Source: Mesostigma viride (Eukaryota > Streptophyta > Mesostigmatophyceae > Mesostigmatales > Mesostigmataceae). Taken from it: a stretch of 64,000 bases of DNA. Location of the stretch: assembly GCA_009746045.1 (NCBI GenBank), contig RPFO01000448.1, forward strand, positions 4,468,391 to 4,532,390, in the 5' to 3' direction. Positions 28,036-47,339 of the stretch are shown one piece after another; position 1 is the stretch's first letter, and the number at the start of each line of letters is the position of its first letter. The position numbers and the translations under genes are program-made. The notes below the pieces were generated by a model. It was given only the letters and a program-made list of their open reading frames with translations, was not told where the DNA came from and did no database searches.

Positions 28036-30000
28036 GCCATTAATTAATTAATTAAACTCGTGCTCCCGTTGGGGAGTCACGGAGCACCGAAGTGCTTTTA
28101 ATCCCTGTGTGTGCACTACAGGAGAAAGGGCAGAGACCCCCAGTCTCCTTCATGCCAAAGGCATGCCACAGCTGCAATCGGGCGCGGCTAGCTAAAAGGA
28201 CAGGCTAACGATCCGGCAAACTGTGGGTGCAATAAGACCCATGTGAGCATATCATAGCAAGGAGCGTGGGCAAGTAATCTGAACATAGCCAGGGCGTAGC
28301 ATGGCTGTACTAGGACTAGGCTATGGCTGGTTGTGTACCGTGCGTTGGCGGCACGTGACTAGGTGTGTTGGCACAGCTAGGCAACATTCTAGGCATGGCT
28401 GCCTTAGCGGCAGTGACGCCAATGGTTACAAGCTAGGGCTATTGCTATTCTAGCCCGCTGGGGGCGTCCACATCTTGTGGTTGATCATCAGGTCCCCGCC
28501 CCTCCAGTACACCTTGGGCTTCTGGGGGTCCTGCTTATGGCGGAGGTATTCCGGCCACAGGTCGCGTCGCTGCTGTTGCTGAGCGGGGGTGAGGTCGTCA
28601 TCCAGCGTCCAGGTGAGGTCGTGCAACCGCTTGCGACGAGAGAGGAACCGCTGCTTATCCTCAGGGGAGGAGAAGGTGAGTAGGACTGGTGGGGGAGCCG
28701 CCTTGTCCCGTGAGTGGGGAAGGCGGTGGCACCCACGCAGTTCTACCTCACCTACCAGGCCCATGAGGGTAAGAAGCTGGTTCTTGAGCTCGTCAGCAAG
28801 AGAGGTTGACGTCTCACCTGGCTTCTGGGGGAAGCGACGTAGCACCACTCGGCACTCGCGGCGAGCGCGATCGGTGACCTCCCGTTGCTGGGCCTGGCGG
28901 TGGTCCTCCAGCTCCTGGAGCTTTGTGGCGATGGCGTCGGTGGTGGAGGCGGTCGCTGACCGCAGCAGGTCCGCGTAGGAGAGCGGCGGGAGGTCGCCAG
29001 CATCCTGCCGGGGTGGCTGGGATGCAATGGTGGCCGTCTGCTCCGCTATCTTGGGGACCTGTGTGGCCAGGGCCTCGGTGTGGGCGGTGATGGCCTCAAG
29101 CTTCTTCAGGAGCACGCCACACTTGCCCTCCACCTGGTTAAGGCGAGAGACAAGTGCCGCATGCGTTTCCGAAGCTTGTGCCGCGGTGTGCAGCGTCGTG
29201 AACTGGGGCTGGAGCTTGTGGACGACCTTGGTTTCCACGTTGGAGACCCGGGCCTCGACCGTGTTGAGCGTGGTGTTCAGCGATGTCAGCTGCTCGGCCA
29301 GCGGCCAGGTCACGTGCTCCTCCAGCACTGCGCGGATGTCATCCTTGCAGAGGGAGGAAGCCGAGGGGGCTGCCGGCTGTGCGGGGGCTGGGGTGCGGAG
29401 CGTGCGGGTGATGTCGATGAGGCGGAGCTGGAAATGGCTGGTCAAGATAGCCAGGCGTTGTTGTGCTTCGTTCATAGCATAGAGCCAGGACATGTCTCCA
29501 TCGTAGTCAATAGCCCCCTTCACGAAGAGCTTCCGCTCCTGTTCGAGGAACTGGAGAACCTCAATGCATTCCTGCGGCGACAATTCTTGCCACCCGGTGA
29601 GGGAGAATCCTCGGTCGCCGGGGAGGAACTGGCGCCATTTGCGAGCGTGGCAGGGTTTCTTGGGCTCAGGCGAGGCGCTGGGAGATGGGGCTGCTGGCGG
29701 TGGGTTGGCAGGCCCAGACGGCTGGTTGGCGGGTAAGCCTGGCGGCGGAACAATGGCGAGGGCGAGAGGGTTGGGCTGGGCGCTGGGAAGCTGTGCCAGC
29801 TCCTTTTCCAGCCCTCGTTTTGCTTTGGTAGTCGTCATAGCTGGTCACGTGCGTAACTTTGTCTATACTGCGTGGCAGCCGTAACCGTTTATACTGGCAA
29901 GTGCGTCTTAGAAAGGCGCATCGAATGCAAGTGGTCTGACCGAATTTGGGGCTCAGACGCAAAAGATCAGAACTCCGCCGTCAGCCATACCGCCGTCAGC
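28036..30000 (-). mobile_element. LINE derivative carrying only ORF1
   Basis: On the minus strand the element starts near 30000 with a 15-bp doublet ATGGCTGACGGCGG, followed by a 5' leader shared with 49155-49330. It contains one open frame (28450-29838) and ends with a conserved 3' stretch (TGCTCCGTGACTCCCCAACG) and a (TTAA)n tail at 28040-28055. The same 3' end occurs near 45070 and 45255. There is no endonuclease or reverse transcriptase between ORF1 and the tail, only about 390 bp of non-coding DNA. Confidence 0.7.
28450..29838 (-). CDS. LINE ORF1-type RNA-binding protein (462 aa)
   Basis: An intact 462-codon frame. Residues about 20-65 are Pro/Ala/Ser-rich. About 170-320 is heptad-like with few prolines and probably forms a coiled coil. 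About 335-425 resembles an L1 ORF1p RRM: RECRVVLRRFPQKPG at its start and PPPVLLTFSSPEDKQRFLSR as the second conserved strand and helix. The last 40 residues (TWTLDDDLTPAQQQQRRDLW to KPKVYWRGGDLMINHK) match the C-terminal domain pattern of plant and algal LINE ORF1 proteins. Such proteins coat LINE RNA as multimers. The 5' ends of two related copies lie near 47400 and 49350. The frame is open although the element lacks ORF2, which suggests recent or trans-mobilised insertion. Confidence 0.7.
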   Translation of the reverse strand: MTTTKAKRGLEKELAQLPSAQPNPLALAIVPPPGLPANQPSGPANPPPAAPSPSASPEPKKPCHARKWRQFLPGDRGFSLTGWQELSPQECIEVLQFLEQERKLFVKGAIDYDGDMSWLYAMNEAQQRLAILTSHFQLRLIDITRTLRTPAPAQPAAPSASSLCKDDIRAVLEEHVTWPLAEQLTSLNTTLNTVEARVSNVETKVVHKLQPQFTTLHTAAQASETHAALVSRLNQVEGKCGVLLKKLEAITAHTEALATQVPKIAEQTATIASQPPRQDAGDLPPLSYADLLRSATASTTDAIATKLQELEDHRQAQQREVTDRARRECRVVLRRFPQKPGETSTSLADELKNQLLTLMGLVGEVELRGCHRLPHSRDKAAPPPVLLTFSSPEDKQRFLSRRKRLHDLTWTLDDDLTPAQQQQRRDLWPEYLRHKQDPQKPKVYWRGGDLMINHKMWTPPAG

Positions 30001-33000
30001 CATTTGCGTGCATGCGTGGGGGCTCCTTCTCATGGATTCTAGCCATGGATAACTAGGTAACCATAAATTGGTTACCATGATAACTAGGTAAAAACGTGTT
30101 GGTTTCAGAATACATGTGATCGCTGCATTGTCATCTACAATGTACAAATCAATCACGGATTTCGGGGCTACGGATTTCGGGGCTAAGTTTTTGTGGGTAG
30201 AGATTGGCAAGGGTGTCTTTATCTTGCCACTTGGTCACTTGGTGTGCATTACGTCTGTTCTTGCGTTGGAGTCAAAAAACTGTCCGTGTGTGGTGGTGGA
30301 CTTTTCCTCACGGGCAGTCGCCATATGTCATACAAGCACTTGTTCGGCGTACCACTAGCTCATGTATGTCACCATTGTAATTTTGCGTTGTAACAGCATT
30401 TCTCGGAGCCAACGGCCGTTGGACTCAAAAAACTGACCGTGTGTGGTGGTGGACTTTTCCTCACGGGCAGTCGCCATATGTCATACAAGCACTTGTTCGG
30501 CGTACCACTAGCTCGTGGATGTCACCATTGTAATTTTGAGTTGTAACAGCATTTCTCGGAGCCAACGGCCGTTGGACTTCGAAAAACTGATAGCCTTGTC
30601 TGAAGGTGTGTGCGTGAATGGCACATGTGCATCGTCGGGGGGAGTTTTCTCAAGAGCCACATGTGGTAGTGTAAGGTGGGCATGCTTAGTGCGTACGGGT
30701 GGGAGGGACAAGAGGTGCAGAAGTTGACGGCTTTTGACCTTGGGAAATGACACGGCACACATAAGACAACAAAGTGATAATTTTAATGTCTTTACTGGTG
30801 TACTGTCAATTTCTCCGAGCCAACGGCCGTTGGACTCTCGAAACTCTCCTGTCTACAAAGTGTGTGCGTGCGATGGCACTTGTTCCATGTGCCGGGGGGG
30901 GGTGAGAAATCTGTCGTTCATTAATTTGTGCCTCGTCGGGGTGGGCATGCATGAATTTGTGCCTCGTCGGGGTGGACATGCATGAAAGCATTTTCATTGG
31001 TACTCGGGGTTCAATATTTTTGTCTTGCTGTTGAAACGTCGACGTGCTCTTCTCCTGCTCTTTTTTTTTCCTACTCAACGGCCGTTGGTGCTTTTAAACT
31101 TGCCCAGCGTTATGACTAGGATGCCCTTCTTTACTGCTAGCCACCGCCCCTTGTGTACAATGCTAGAATTAGGCCGGGGTAATGGTACACGTCCACCGCG
31201 TCCCCAGTGCAAGGTTCGTGAATGCGCTGGTTCGTAAAAAATTCGGCACTTGGAAGGTTCGAACACCTGACCCCACTTTCGTTATTTCAACATGCCCTGA
31301 ACGAAAAAGCTGCGTAAAGGATACATTAACCGTTCCCTGTTATTCTTGATTATATTATTGCGATATCATGGACGTACACACGCGGTTGGTGGTCCGTACT
31401 TGCCAACTGCACTTGCAAACTGACTGACTGACTGCCTCCGTTACGCACTTGCGTGTGTTTCCGTACTTGCCAACTGAACTTGCAAACTGACTGAATGACT
31501 GCCTCCGTTACGACTAACAAGTGAACGACGAGTGAGCTACTAAAGTTTTGTTCAGTTCATTGTGTCTATATGTACATAGCCGTTTCTTCAAAACCGTTGC
31601 GTGGATACCTTGATTCTGGGTTCGCTGATACTTGTTTCCCATTTTAAATCTCCCGTCCATAATTGGATACATGTAATGTAGGAGGATACCCACTTGCCCG
31701 AAATCCGCGTAACGGGTGATTAGTACTGCTGTAAGCGGAACCACAGACAAATCTGTCTAACGGGCTAACATTATTGTCCTTCATGTACTGGTTTTTGCAC
31801 GCAGGACGCCATTCGCAACACCGCCTGACGGAGTCGGATGGACCGGACGTGCGTGAGGCTGCTGTTCACAGTCGTGAAGTTGGCAGACATTAATATCAAC
31901 ACGGTCACGAGAATTCGTCCAGAGAATAATTGATGCTTGTGACGTGCTCGACGGCTGCGATGACCGAGATGATGCGTGTAGTGCACAGCGTCCGAGACGT
32001 CGCGACACCCGTGGCTGTCCTGTTGATGCGAACGCACGGTGACGAGACGGAGCCCATTATATAGGTGGATTACAAGTTAGAACGGCCCTCGCGGTTGCAC
32101 TGTTTAATCGCGAACGTGGATTTTGCGGAGCCGACGGCCGTTGGGGATTGGAAATCTGATGATATCGGGGCTGCGCACGACATCGAGGAACTGGGGATCG
32201 ACGTAGGTCTACAGGCTCACTTGTCCGTCAACATGTATGGCCTCGCTTGACTGTCATCATCTTGACATGTACATAACTAGTTCATATACCATGCATTTGA
32301 CACTGCCTGCACGTGGATTTTCCAGACATACATTGAGGGTAATTATAACTCGAAAGCACTACGTACGATTGAGACGTCCGGTCGTAGAGCAGATGCACTG
32401 GAGCTTTCTGATCTTCCAATTGATGGGTCTGTAATTATGTAAGATATTCAGATATCGCGATGACTCGAGCATCGATGCATGGAATGTAATAATGTATTTC
32501 ATTCAATTATACATCCAATTTAACTCCGCAATTGAGGGGCACACATGTCCATCAGCCCGAGACAACATTTCCCAAGTAATTTTCGATTAGTGATTTAGTG
32601 TGGGCCTTCCCTGTGCCCCTTCTCAGGGATATGTGCTACATTGACTCCCAACGGAGTGATGTTCCTAATTAATTAATTAATTAATGATCTCCCAACGGAG
32701 GCATGTTATAATTTAATTCATAAAATACTTCACCCGCGAAGGCAAGTGGCACGAGTCACTCGCCCAGGCCTGGAGTCGCAGATAGCAACTCCGCGTCATC
32801 CGGGCTATTCAAGACGACTGCATGCACATCCGGACCATCCAAGACGGCATGGACAAAGCAAGGACAGAGCACCTTGGAACGATATCCTTCAATGAACAAT
32901 TTTCTGCATTATAATGATGAAGTGGGAAATCCAATAATAAATTCGTAATGTAGAAAACATGCTATGCTCAAATTTCCAAAGAAGGCGACCCCTGCCCTGC

Positions 33001-33092
33001 CACCGCATTTCACATTCCCCTGCCCCTTTGGCTACTAGAGACAGAATTTACACAAGTTTACGTCGGGGTTGGGATGCATTAAGCGGACTGGC
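30001..33092. other. Gene-free region with tandem and palindromic motifs
   Basis: No sustained coding frame. It contains a ~153-bp tandem duplication (about 30265-30575), a 14-bp palindrome repeated five times between 30409 and 32144, a ~70-bp direct repeat at 31385-31512 (TTGCCAACTG..CTTGCAAACTGACTGA), and a LINE-like (TTAA)n tail near 32665. Confidence 0.6.
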
Positions 33093-38292
<5,200 letters not shown>

Positions 38293-38420
38293 TACAGTCA
38301 TTCCCGCGTTAAGTTGCGTTTCTTAAGGTTGCGTTCCCGCGTTGAAGTTGCGGCGTCGAAGTTTGGGGGGCGACCGCAACTTAAGCATGGAGGCCATCGC
38401 AACTTAACGCGGTAATGACT
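38293..38420. mobile_element. Tc1/mariner-like MITE, copy 1
   Basis: A ~125-bp hairpin element. The left terminus TACAGTCATTCCCGCGTTAA and the right terminus TTAACGCGGTAATGACT form 23-bp inverted repeats with one mismatch. TACAGT at the edge, with TA as probable target, is typical of Tc1/mariner. The inner sequence repeats the GCGTTAAGTTGCG motif. Confidence 0.7.
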
Positions 38421-39120
38421 CGATTTGTAGGTGTCAGGCCATTTTTGGCCAAGTCCGAACCCGCTACGTGATTTTAGGCGGCAAAATACGCAAGCCCCAC
38501 CGCTGGCGCGCAAATTTCCCCGCCATGCTGGCTTAGGTGTAAAGCGCGAATGCAACCTTACAAACCGTCAGTTTTGCAGCCCGCCTGCGGGCTGCGGTAC
38601 ATAAGAATCCACGACCATGCAGGGTATGTATGAGACATCTTGCCGGAAATTACCACCATCATCATGCCGAATGCACGGCACCACATAAGTAAGGGCAAAG
38701 ACAAGGTCGTTGAGGCCACAGGCAGTCTCGCTGCATGTGGCCTCCATGTTGTTATCATTATTCTTTACATGCAGGCCATTGACGGTAAATGAAGCTTCCC
38801 TCACGACTGTTCCCATGTTTCAGTATTGTCACAGTCAAACGTGAAGCCGGCTCAGTGGCAACTAAGTAACCCGCCAAAAAGAGAGCCGAAGTCAGAGGGT
38901 TAAAACACACATTTGTGGTACAAAATGCAGGCACTGCGTCAGTGGCTGCCCACGGCGTGTTTTGCAGCCCGCCTTTGTCCAAAATACTATCTGGCCTGGA
39001 AAATGGACTTTGGCCGGCTTTGACGCTGCAGATGGATCGGGCTTGACGAGAGCTGTCGAATGCCGTATAGAAGATTAGAAGTCCGTCCGAGGAGGAGGTG
39101 GTGGGCTGCTAGCCTAATTC
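38421..39120. other. Intergenic, one palindrome
   Basis: No gene seen between the two MITEs. A 20-bp near-palindrome GCAGCCCGCCTGCGGGCTGC lies at 38577-38596, and part of it (TTTTGCAGCCCGCC) recurs near 38962. Confidence 0.5.
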
Positions 39121-39122
39121 TA

Positions 39123-39201
39123 CCGTTAAGTTGCGTTCCCGCGTTAAGTTGCGGCGCCAAATTTTAGGGGGCGATCGCAACTTAACGCGGGAATGACTGT
39201 A
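39123..39201. mobile_element. Tc1/mariner-like MITE, copy 2 (truncated left end)
   Basis: TTCCCGCGTTAAGTTGCG (about 39136) pairs with CGCAACTTAACGCGGGAA, and the right edge reads AATGACTGTA, the complete terminus missing from copy 1. The left terminus lacks the CAGTCATTCCCGC part. Confidence 0.65.
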
Positions 39202-39565
39202 CGTTAACCGAGATACTGTATGCCACAAACTTTCATAGTTTCACAGCGCCCGCGTGACACTGCACCGAGGTCCAATATCCACGCGTCGCTCGGGCGAGGC
39301 TCCGGCACGGCATCTGACTGTCTAAACCTAGACTGTCCGAGCACAACGATGCCGGAATTGCCGATACTGTTGTGATGGTAGAACATTTACGAGCACTGCA
39401 AATTTCTTCAGCATTCCGGGAAGAAGGATGAAACGCGATTTTAGGACCCCAGCGCTGTGTTAGCTGGTCGTGTGTCTCCGCTAAAAAGCACAGGTGACGC
39501 TTGGTCGACATTTATCCGGTTTGTAATCTTCCGGCGTCGAGCATTTCAACAAAGTCAACTACACC

Positions 39566-43149
<3,584 letters not shown>

Positions 43150-43435
43150 CGGGAGCTCCACATAACTTCGAATTTGAAGGGAGCAACTCGCTTGTATACA
43201 GGTGCCCCACTCTCAAATTGGCATGCCACAGTTGAATGGTCCGGAGGCGCTTATAATGCCCACGATTGTTGAGGGCCATGCACCTCGGGGCAGGCGCACC
43301 CATGATGATAATTGGTATATGCATCTTTAATGGTCCGTATGCATGCCTCCTTTGGGAGAGCCACGTGATACCCACGATAATTGTTTGATATTGATAGGAC
43401 GTCCGCTGGAGCCCCTGCAGCAGGGCCCGGCATGC
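43150..43435. other. MDR gene 3' flank
   Basis: Downstream of the MDR stop; no further gene is recognised. It ends where a LINE 3' end begins. Confidence 0.4.
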
Positions 43436-43930
43436 ATGTATATATATTAAAAATATAATTACTTACAGCAGAGTGAAATCACTCAAACCAAAGCAAACGC
43501 CCAGCTATAAACCTATATACAGAGCCATGTCAAAGCTCTATACTACGATAAGACCAATGGAAACGCCTAACGGGAGGAACCTAATAGCCCTGCTGCACCG
43601 CAAAATCAGCCCGCGTACGGCGGAGCATGATGTCAGCCATGGCCCGAGTCAGCGCCACCGACAAGCGCTGACGCCAATATGACGTCCAGGTCCGCGCCGA
43701 CCATGGGGCCCGCTGGCCCTCCAGGTCCAGCCGGTCCTCCCGGAGCCGGCAACACTCCTTGAAGAAGGCGGAGGTCAGGGGCCCCATGGCCCCAAACTCC
43801 TCCAGGACAAAGGGCACCACACGATGGTGCCCGACGTCGCCGTAGGCCAGGAGCTTGGCCCGCTCCGCCCGGTCCGCCGTGTAACCTGCCGTGAGGGAGG
43901 CCCCAGCCACGTGGCTAAGAGCCAAGCATG
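43436..43930 (-). pseudogene. LINE ORF2 C-terminal fragment with 3' end
   Basis: A 114-codon frame (43581-43925) carries VVPFVLEEFGAMGP and APWSARTWTSYWRQRLSVAL, the signature of the C-terminal region downstream of reverse transcriptase in plant and algal L1-like elements. The 3' untranslated part (43440-43580, minus strand) matches 47045-47215. The element is 5'-truncated, as expected of target-primed reverse transcription. Confidence 0.65.
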
Positions 43931-43945
43931 TATATATAGACCCGA

Positions 43946-44689
43946 GATTCAGCCGTGTTCAGCCCGTCTCACGGTGCGAGACTGAACAAGTCTCGCGTGC
44001 AGACACGTGTGTAGTACTCCTACACACAGATCTCAAGTGATTTATCTAGTACCAAATCCGAAAGGCTTGCATCACTCCCCGGACAGGAGAACTTTTGCAG
44101 ATGACTGTAGGTGTAAGTTGGCGATGCCATGGTAACCGGAGACGTCCGTCCTATAGTCAGCAAAATTGGTGCGAGAGGTCCCCAGTTCGATTCAGGTCGG
44201 ATTCATTTGCAGATCGCGTTTTCCGCGTTTTCCGCGGCCTGGCACTGAACGCAAAGGTTTTCACCTTTGCGGAGTGTCTGATCAGAATATACGCTTGGCT
44301 GATTTCGATAGTACCGGCTACGCCCCCTTCTACTAAAAAGAAGGATTCAGCCGTGTTCAGCCCGTCTCACGGTGCGAGACTGAACAAGTCTCGCGTGCAG
44401 ACACGTGTGTAGTACTCCTACACACAGATCTCAAGTGATTTATCTAGTACCAAATCCGAAAGGCTTGCATCACTCCCCGGACAGGAGAACTTTTGCAGAT
44501 GACTGTAGGTGTAAGTTGGCGATGCCATGGTAACCGGAGACGTCCGTCCTATAGTCAGCAAAATTGGTGCGAGAGGTCCCCAGTTCGATTCAGGTCGGAT
44601 TCATTTGCAGATCGCGTTTTCCGCGTTTTCCGCGGCCTGGCACTGAACGCAAAGGTTTTCACCTTTGCGGAGTGTCTGATCAGAATATA
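43946..44689. mobile_element. Duplicated SINE-like element (two 346-bp copies)
   Basis: Copies at 43946-44291 and 44344-44689 are near-identical and separated by 52 bp. Each contains a degenerate tRNA-like stretch with CCTATAGTCAGC (A-box-like) and CCAGTTCGATTC (B-box-like); flanking TCCGTCC and GGTCGGA pair at 6 of 7 positions. The pair is flanked by TATATAGACCCG on both sides (43933-43944 and 44685-44696), a likely target duplication. No protein is encoded. Confidence 0.65.
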
Positions 44690-44699
44690 TAGACCCGCT

Positions 44700-45446
44700 A
44701 ATTAATTATATTTTTAATCTATAGATCCGCTTGAGCAGGGCAATGTATTTCACGTAGCTCTGGAGGCAGAGGCATCCGGCGCGGCAGGTCAGTTTAGCCC
44801 TGACACTTGCAAAGAAATTAGTGTGGGTATATGAATGAAGGCCAAGTGGGCCCAGGTCATAGAGGACAATGAGCCCCCCCCACATGGGGAAGCGCCCGCG
44901 TGTGCAGTCCCGCGGGCGGCACGCCAGATAGCTCCCCCTCGGGCAGCGTGCGGCTGCCTAGATAGATGTTGTAGTTAGAATGCTGTTAGGTAGATGTAGT
45001 ATGTAGCCAATGTAGATAGATTAGACCGGTAGGAATGTTTGCACCCATCCATCCATCCATCCATCGGGGTTAATGCTCCGTGACTCCCCAACGGGAGCAC
45101 GAGTCTAATTAATTAATTAATTAATATGAATGATCGTGCACGGGGTGTATACGTTAAGTGATGCTGTTAGATAGATGTTGTAGGTCGATGATGTACGTAG
45201 ATAGATTAGACCGGTAGGACTGTTTGCGCACCCACCCATCCATCCATGCATCGGGGTTAATGCTCCGTGACTCCCGTCCCCAACGGGAGCACGAGTCTAA
45301 TTAATTAATTAATTAATTAATTAATTAATTAATTATACGTTAAGGGCTCCTACAGATAGCCACGCGGCTCCCGCGGTCTTAATTCACGTCTTCCCTCTCA
45401 GACAAGCCGCAGGAATAGTTGTCTCCTAAAGGGCTGTGACCATTTA
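44700..45446. repeat. LINE 3'-end fragments with TTAA tails
   Basis: Two related blocks end in GGGAGCACGAGTCTAATTAA tails at 45095-45125 and 45290-45336. Both share GATTAGACCGGTAGGA and a CCAT-rich stretch upstream. The same 3' end closes the ORF1-only LINE at 28040-28090. Confidence 0.6.
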
Positions 45447-45742
45447 TCAATGAGACAACCAGCGCAGGCCAGAAATATCGGGAGAATCCGGACCATGGTA
45501 GCTCGAGCTTGCCGTTATCTTGTCCGCGTGTACGTTCGACGTCGTTCAGGATGATGAAGATGAATGGTGATGGAAACGTGTAGCTTTGTGCATTGAAATT
45601 ATGGCTGGCTTACGTGTAGAGCGACGTAATAGATGACCTAGACGGTGGGGCCGGAAACAGCATGCTTGATCAGGGCGTGTGTTTCGAGCCTAACTGGCCG
45701 GGAGTGTCTAGTGGTGAGCACCATTGCTGCGATCGCTCTCCC
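45447..45742. mobile_element. MITE-like repeat with 8-bp target duplication (copy 2)
   Basis: About 90% alike the copy at 33899-34178 by eye, and flanked by its own direct repeat ACCATTTA (45439-45446 and 45743-45750). Different duplications at the two sites show independent insertion. Confidence 0.75.
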
Positions 45743-46043
45743 ACCATTTACGAGGAAATACCCGCAAATGGAAAACCACTGATAAGATCTAGCTAGTCTG
45801 TCACCATTTATGCTCATGATGCATGGGCCAGCTGGTTTCGATCAACCCCCGGGCTAAATTGTCATGCATGAACTTTGTTGGTGGGAGCACATGTAGACAA
45901 TAATGCATTCGTCTCAATAATGCGTTGCCTGAGGATCGAATTGCAGTTCGTTGTACATCAGAGATTTAGATTCTAGAGATGCATCAGGCTGGCATATACG
46001 CTGACCGAACACCCCGAGCAAGTGGCAGGCTCGCATCCTACGC

Positions 46044-47215
46044 TTGCAGGACAAAATCAATGCGATGAAAAGCACTATTCCCTCCGCTTCCACCCCCTCC
46101 GTTTCATCCCCACCTCCACCTCCCGCTGCATCCACCCCCATCATCCATCACCGTTCTCCCCTGCTAGCTGGGCTAGCAGGCATCCTTGGCCCTTGCCACC
46201 TTCAATGCACGCACATTGCTAGCAGACGACGGCCATAGCTACCGGGTAGAAGAGCTCGTTGCCTTCTGCATATAGCCCATCGTGTGTCTATTCTAGGCGT
46301 GCAAGAGCATCGCCGCTCGGTGCCACTTGGCATGGTGAGCACTAATCGCCTGGCGGGTGGCTGGCGGTTTTACTTCGCTGGCAGTGGTACGTCAGGCCAA
46401 GGTGGTGTTGGTCTTTTGTGTTCGCCGCTGGCAGTTAGCACTAGCCTCATGGGTTTTCTACAACAAAACACAAGTTTGGATTCATCTGCTATAGCTCCCT
46501 GTATGGTCGGAATTTTGAAACGGTTTGACGGACAAACTGATAGCACTTGGCGAGCTGACCCCAAATCTGCAGTCAAAATTTCGCAGGTACCATAATATAT
46601 AGGGGGGGGGGTTGCCCGCAAGATGGTGCTGCCCCTAGGCACGGAAGTATGCTGCCGTCTGCCACCACTAAAAGGCTTCGGCTATCCAGCGCCGTGCCGT
46701 GCCAGTATCGCGTCGCGCCCGCCGCCAACGACCCATTTCAGAAAACCGGAATTTTCGATCCCATACACCAATATGCTCAAACGGTAGAGCTCGCTGATCT
46801 TCAACGATCATTTTTGCTCCCTATAGGTCGACCCCTAGAACCCATGGGACCTCGGGGTTTTCCTAGGTATAGCGCCTACGTGCTAGGTAGGTAGGGTCCA
46901 AGGGCCAACTTTAATTTGGGAAATTTCAGCGTATGTGTCTGATATTTTTGTTTTGAGTACCCCCCGTGCCCATGCACTACCTGCAGGTTGTCGAGTCTAC
47001 GGAATGTATTAAAAACCATATGCCCCTTCTCAGGGATATATGTGTTACATATATATCCTCCCGTTAGGTTCCTCCCGTTAGGAGTTTCCATTGGTCTTAT
47101 CGTAGTATAGAGATTTGACATGGCTCTGTATAGAGGTTTATAGCTGGGCGTTTGCTTTGGTTTGAGTGATTTCACTCTGCTGTAAGAAGTAATTATATTA
47201 TTAATATATATCCTC
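46044..47215 (+). pseudogene. LINE ORF2 endonuclease fragment and 3' end
   Basis: The peptide ATFNARTLLADDGHSYRVEE (from about 46197) and, after a frame change near 46285, ILGVQEHRR and SGQGGVGLLCSP match the start of an APE-type endonuclease domain as found in L1-like ORF2 proteins. The frame closes at 46595. Reverse transcriptase is missing. A LINE 3' end related to 43440-43590 is found at 47045-47215. I read it as one internally deleted element, or two fragments. Confidence 0.6.
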
Positions 47216-47339
47216 CCCACGGAGGTATGTTCTTATTAATTAATTAGTGGCGGTATAGGCATAGAATGTGGGGTGGGCAATTAATGAAAAACATGGGGGG
47301 GGAGCCGTTTCCAACTCCGTACGAGCCACGAGCCACGAT

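Noticed and set aside
29080-29736. Plus-strand 218-codon frame opposite LINE ORF1
   Set aside because: It has no domain sense; the minus-strand frame carries the RRM and coiled-coil patterns.
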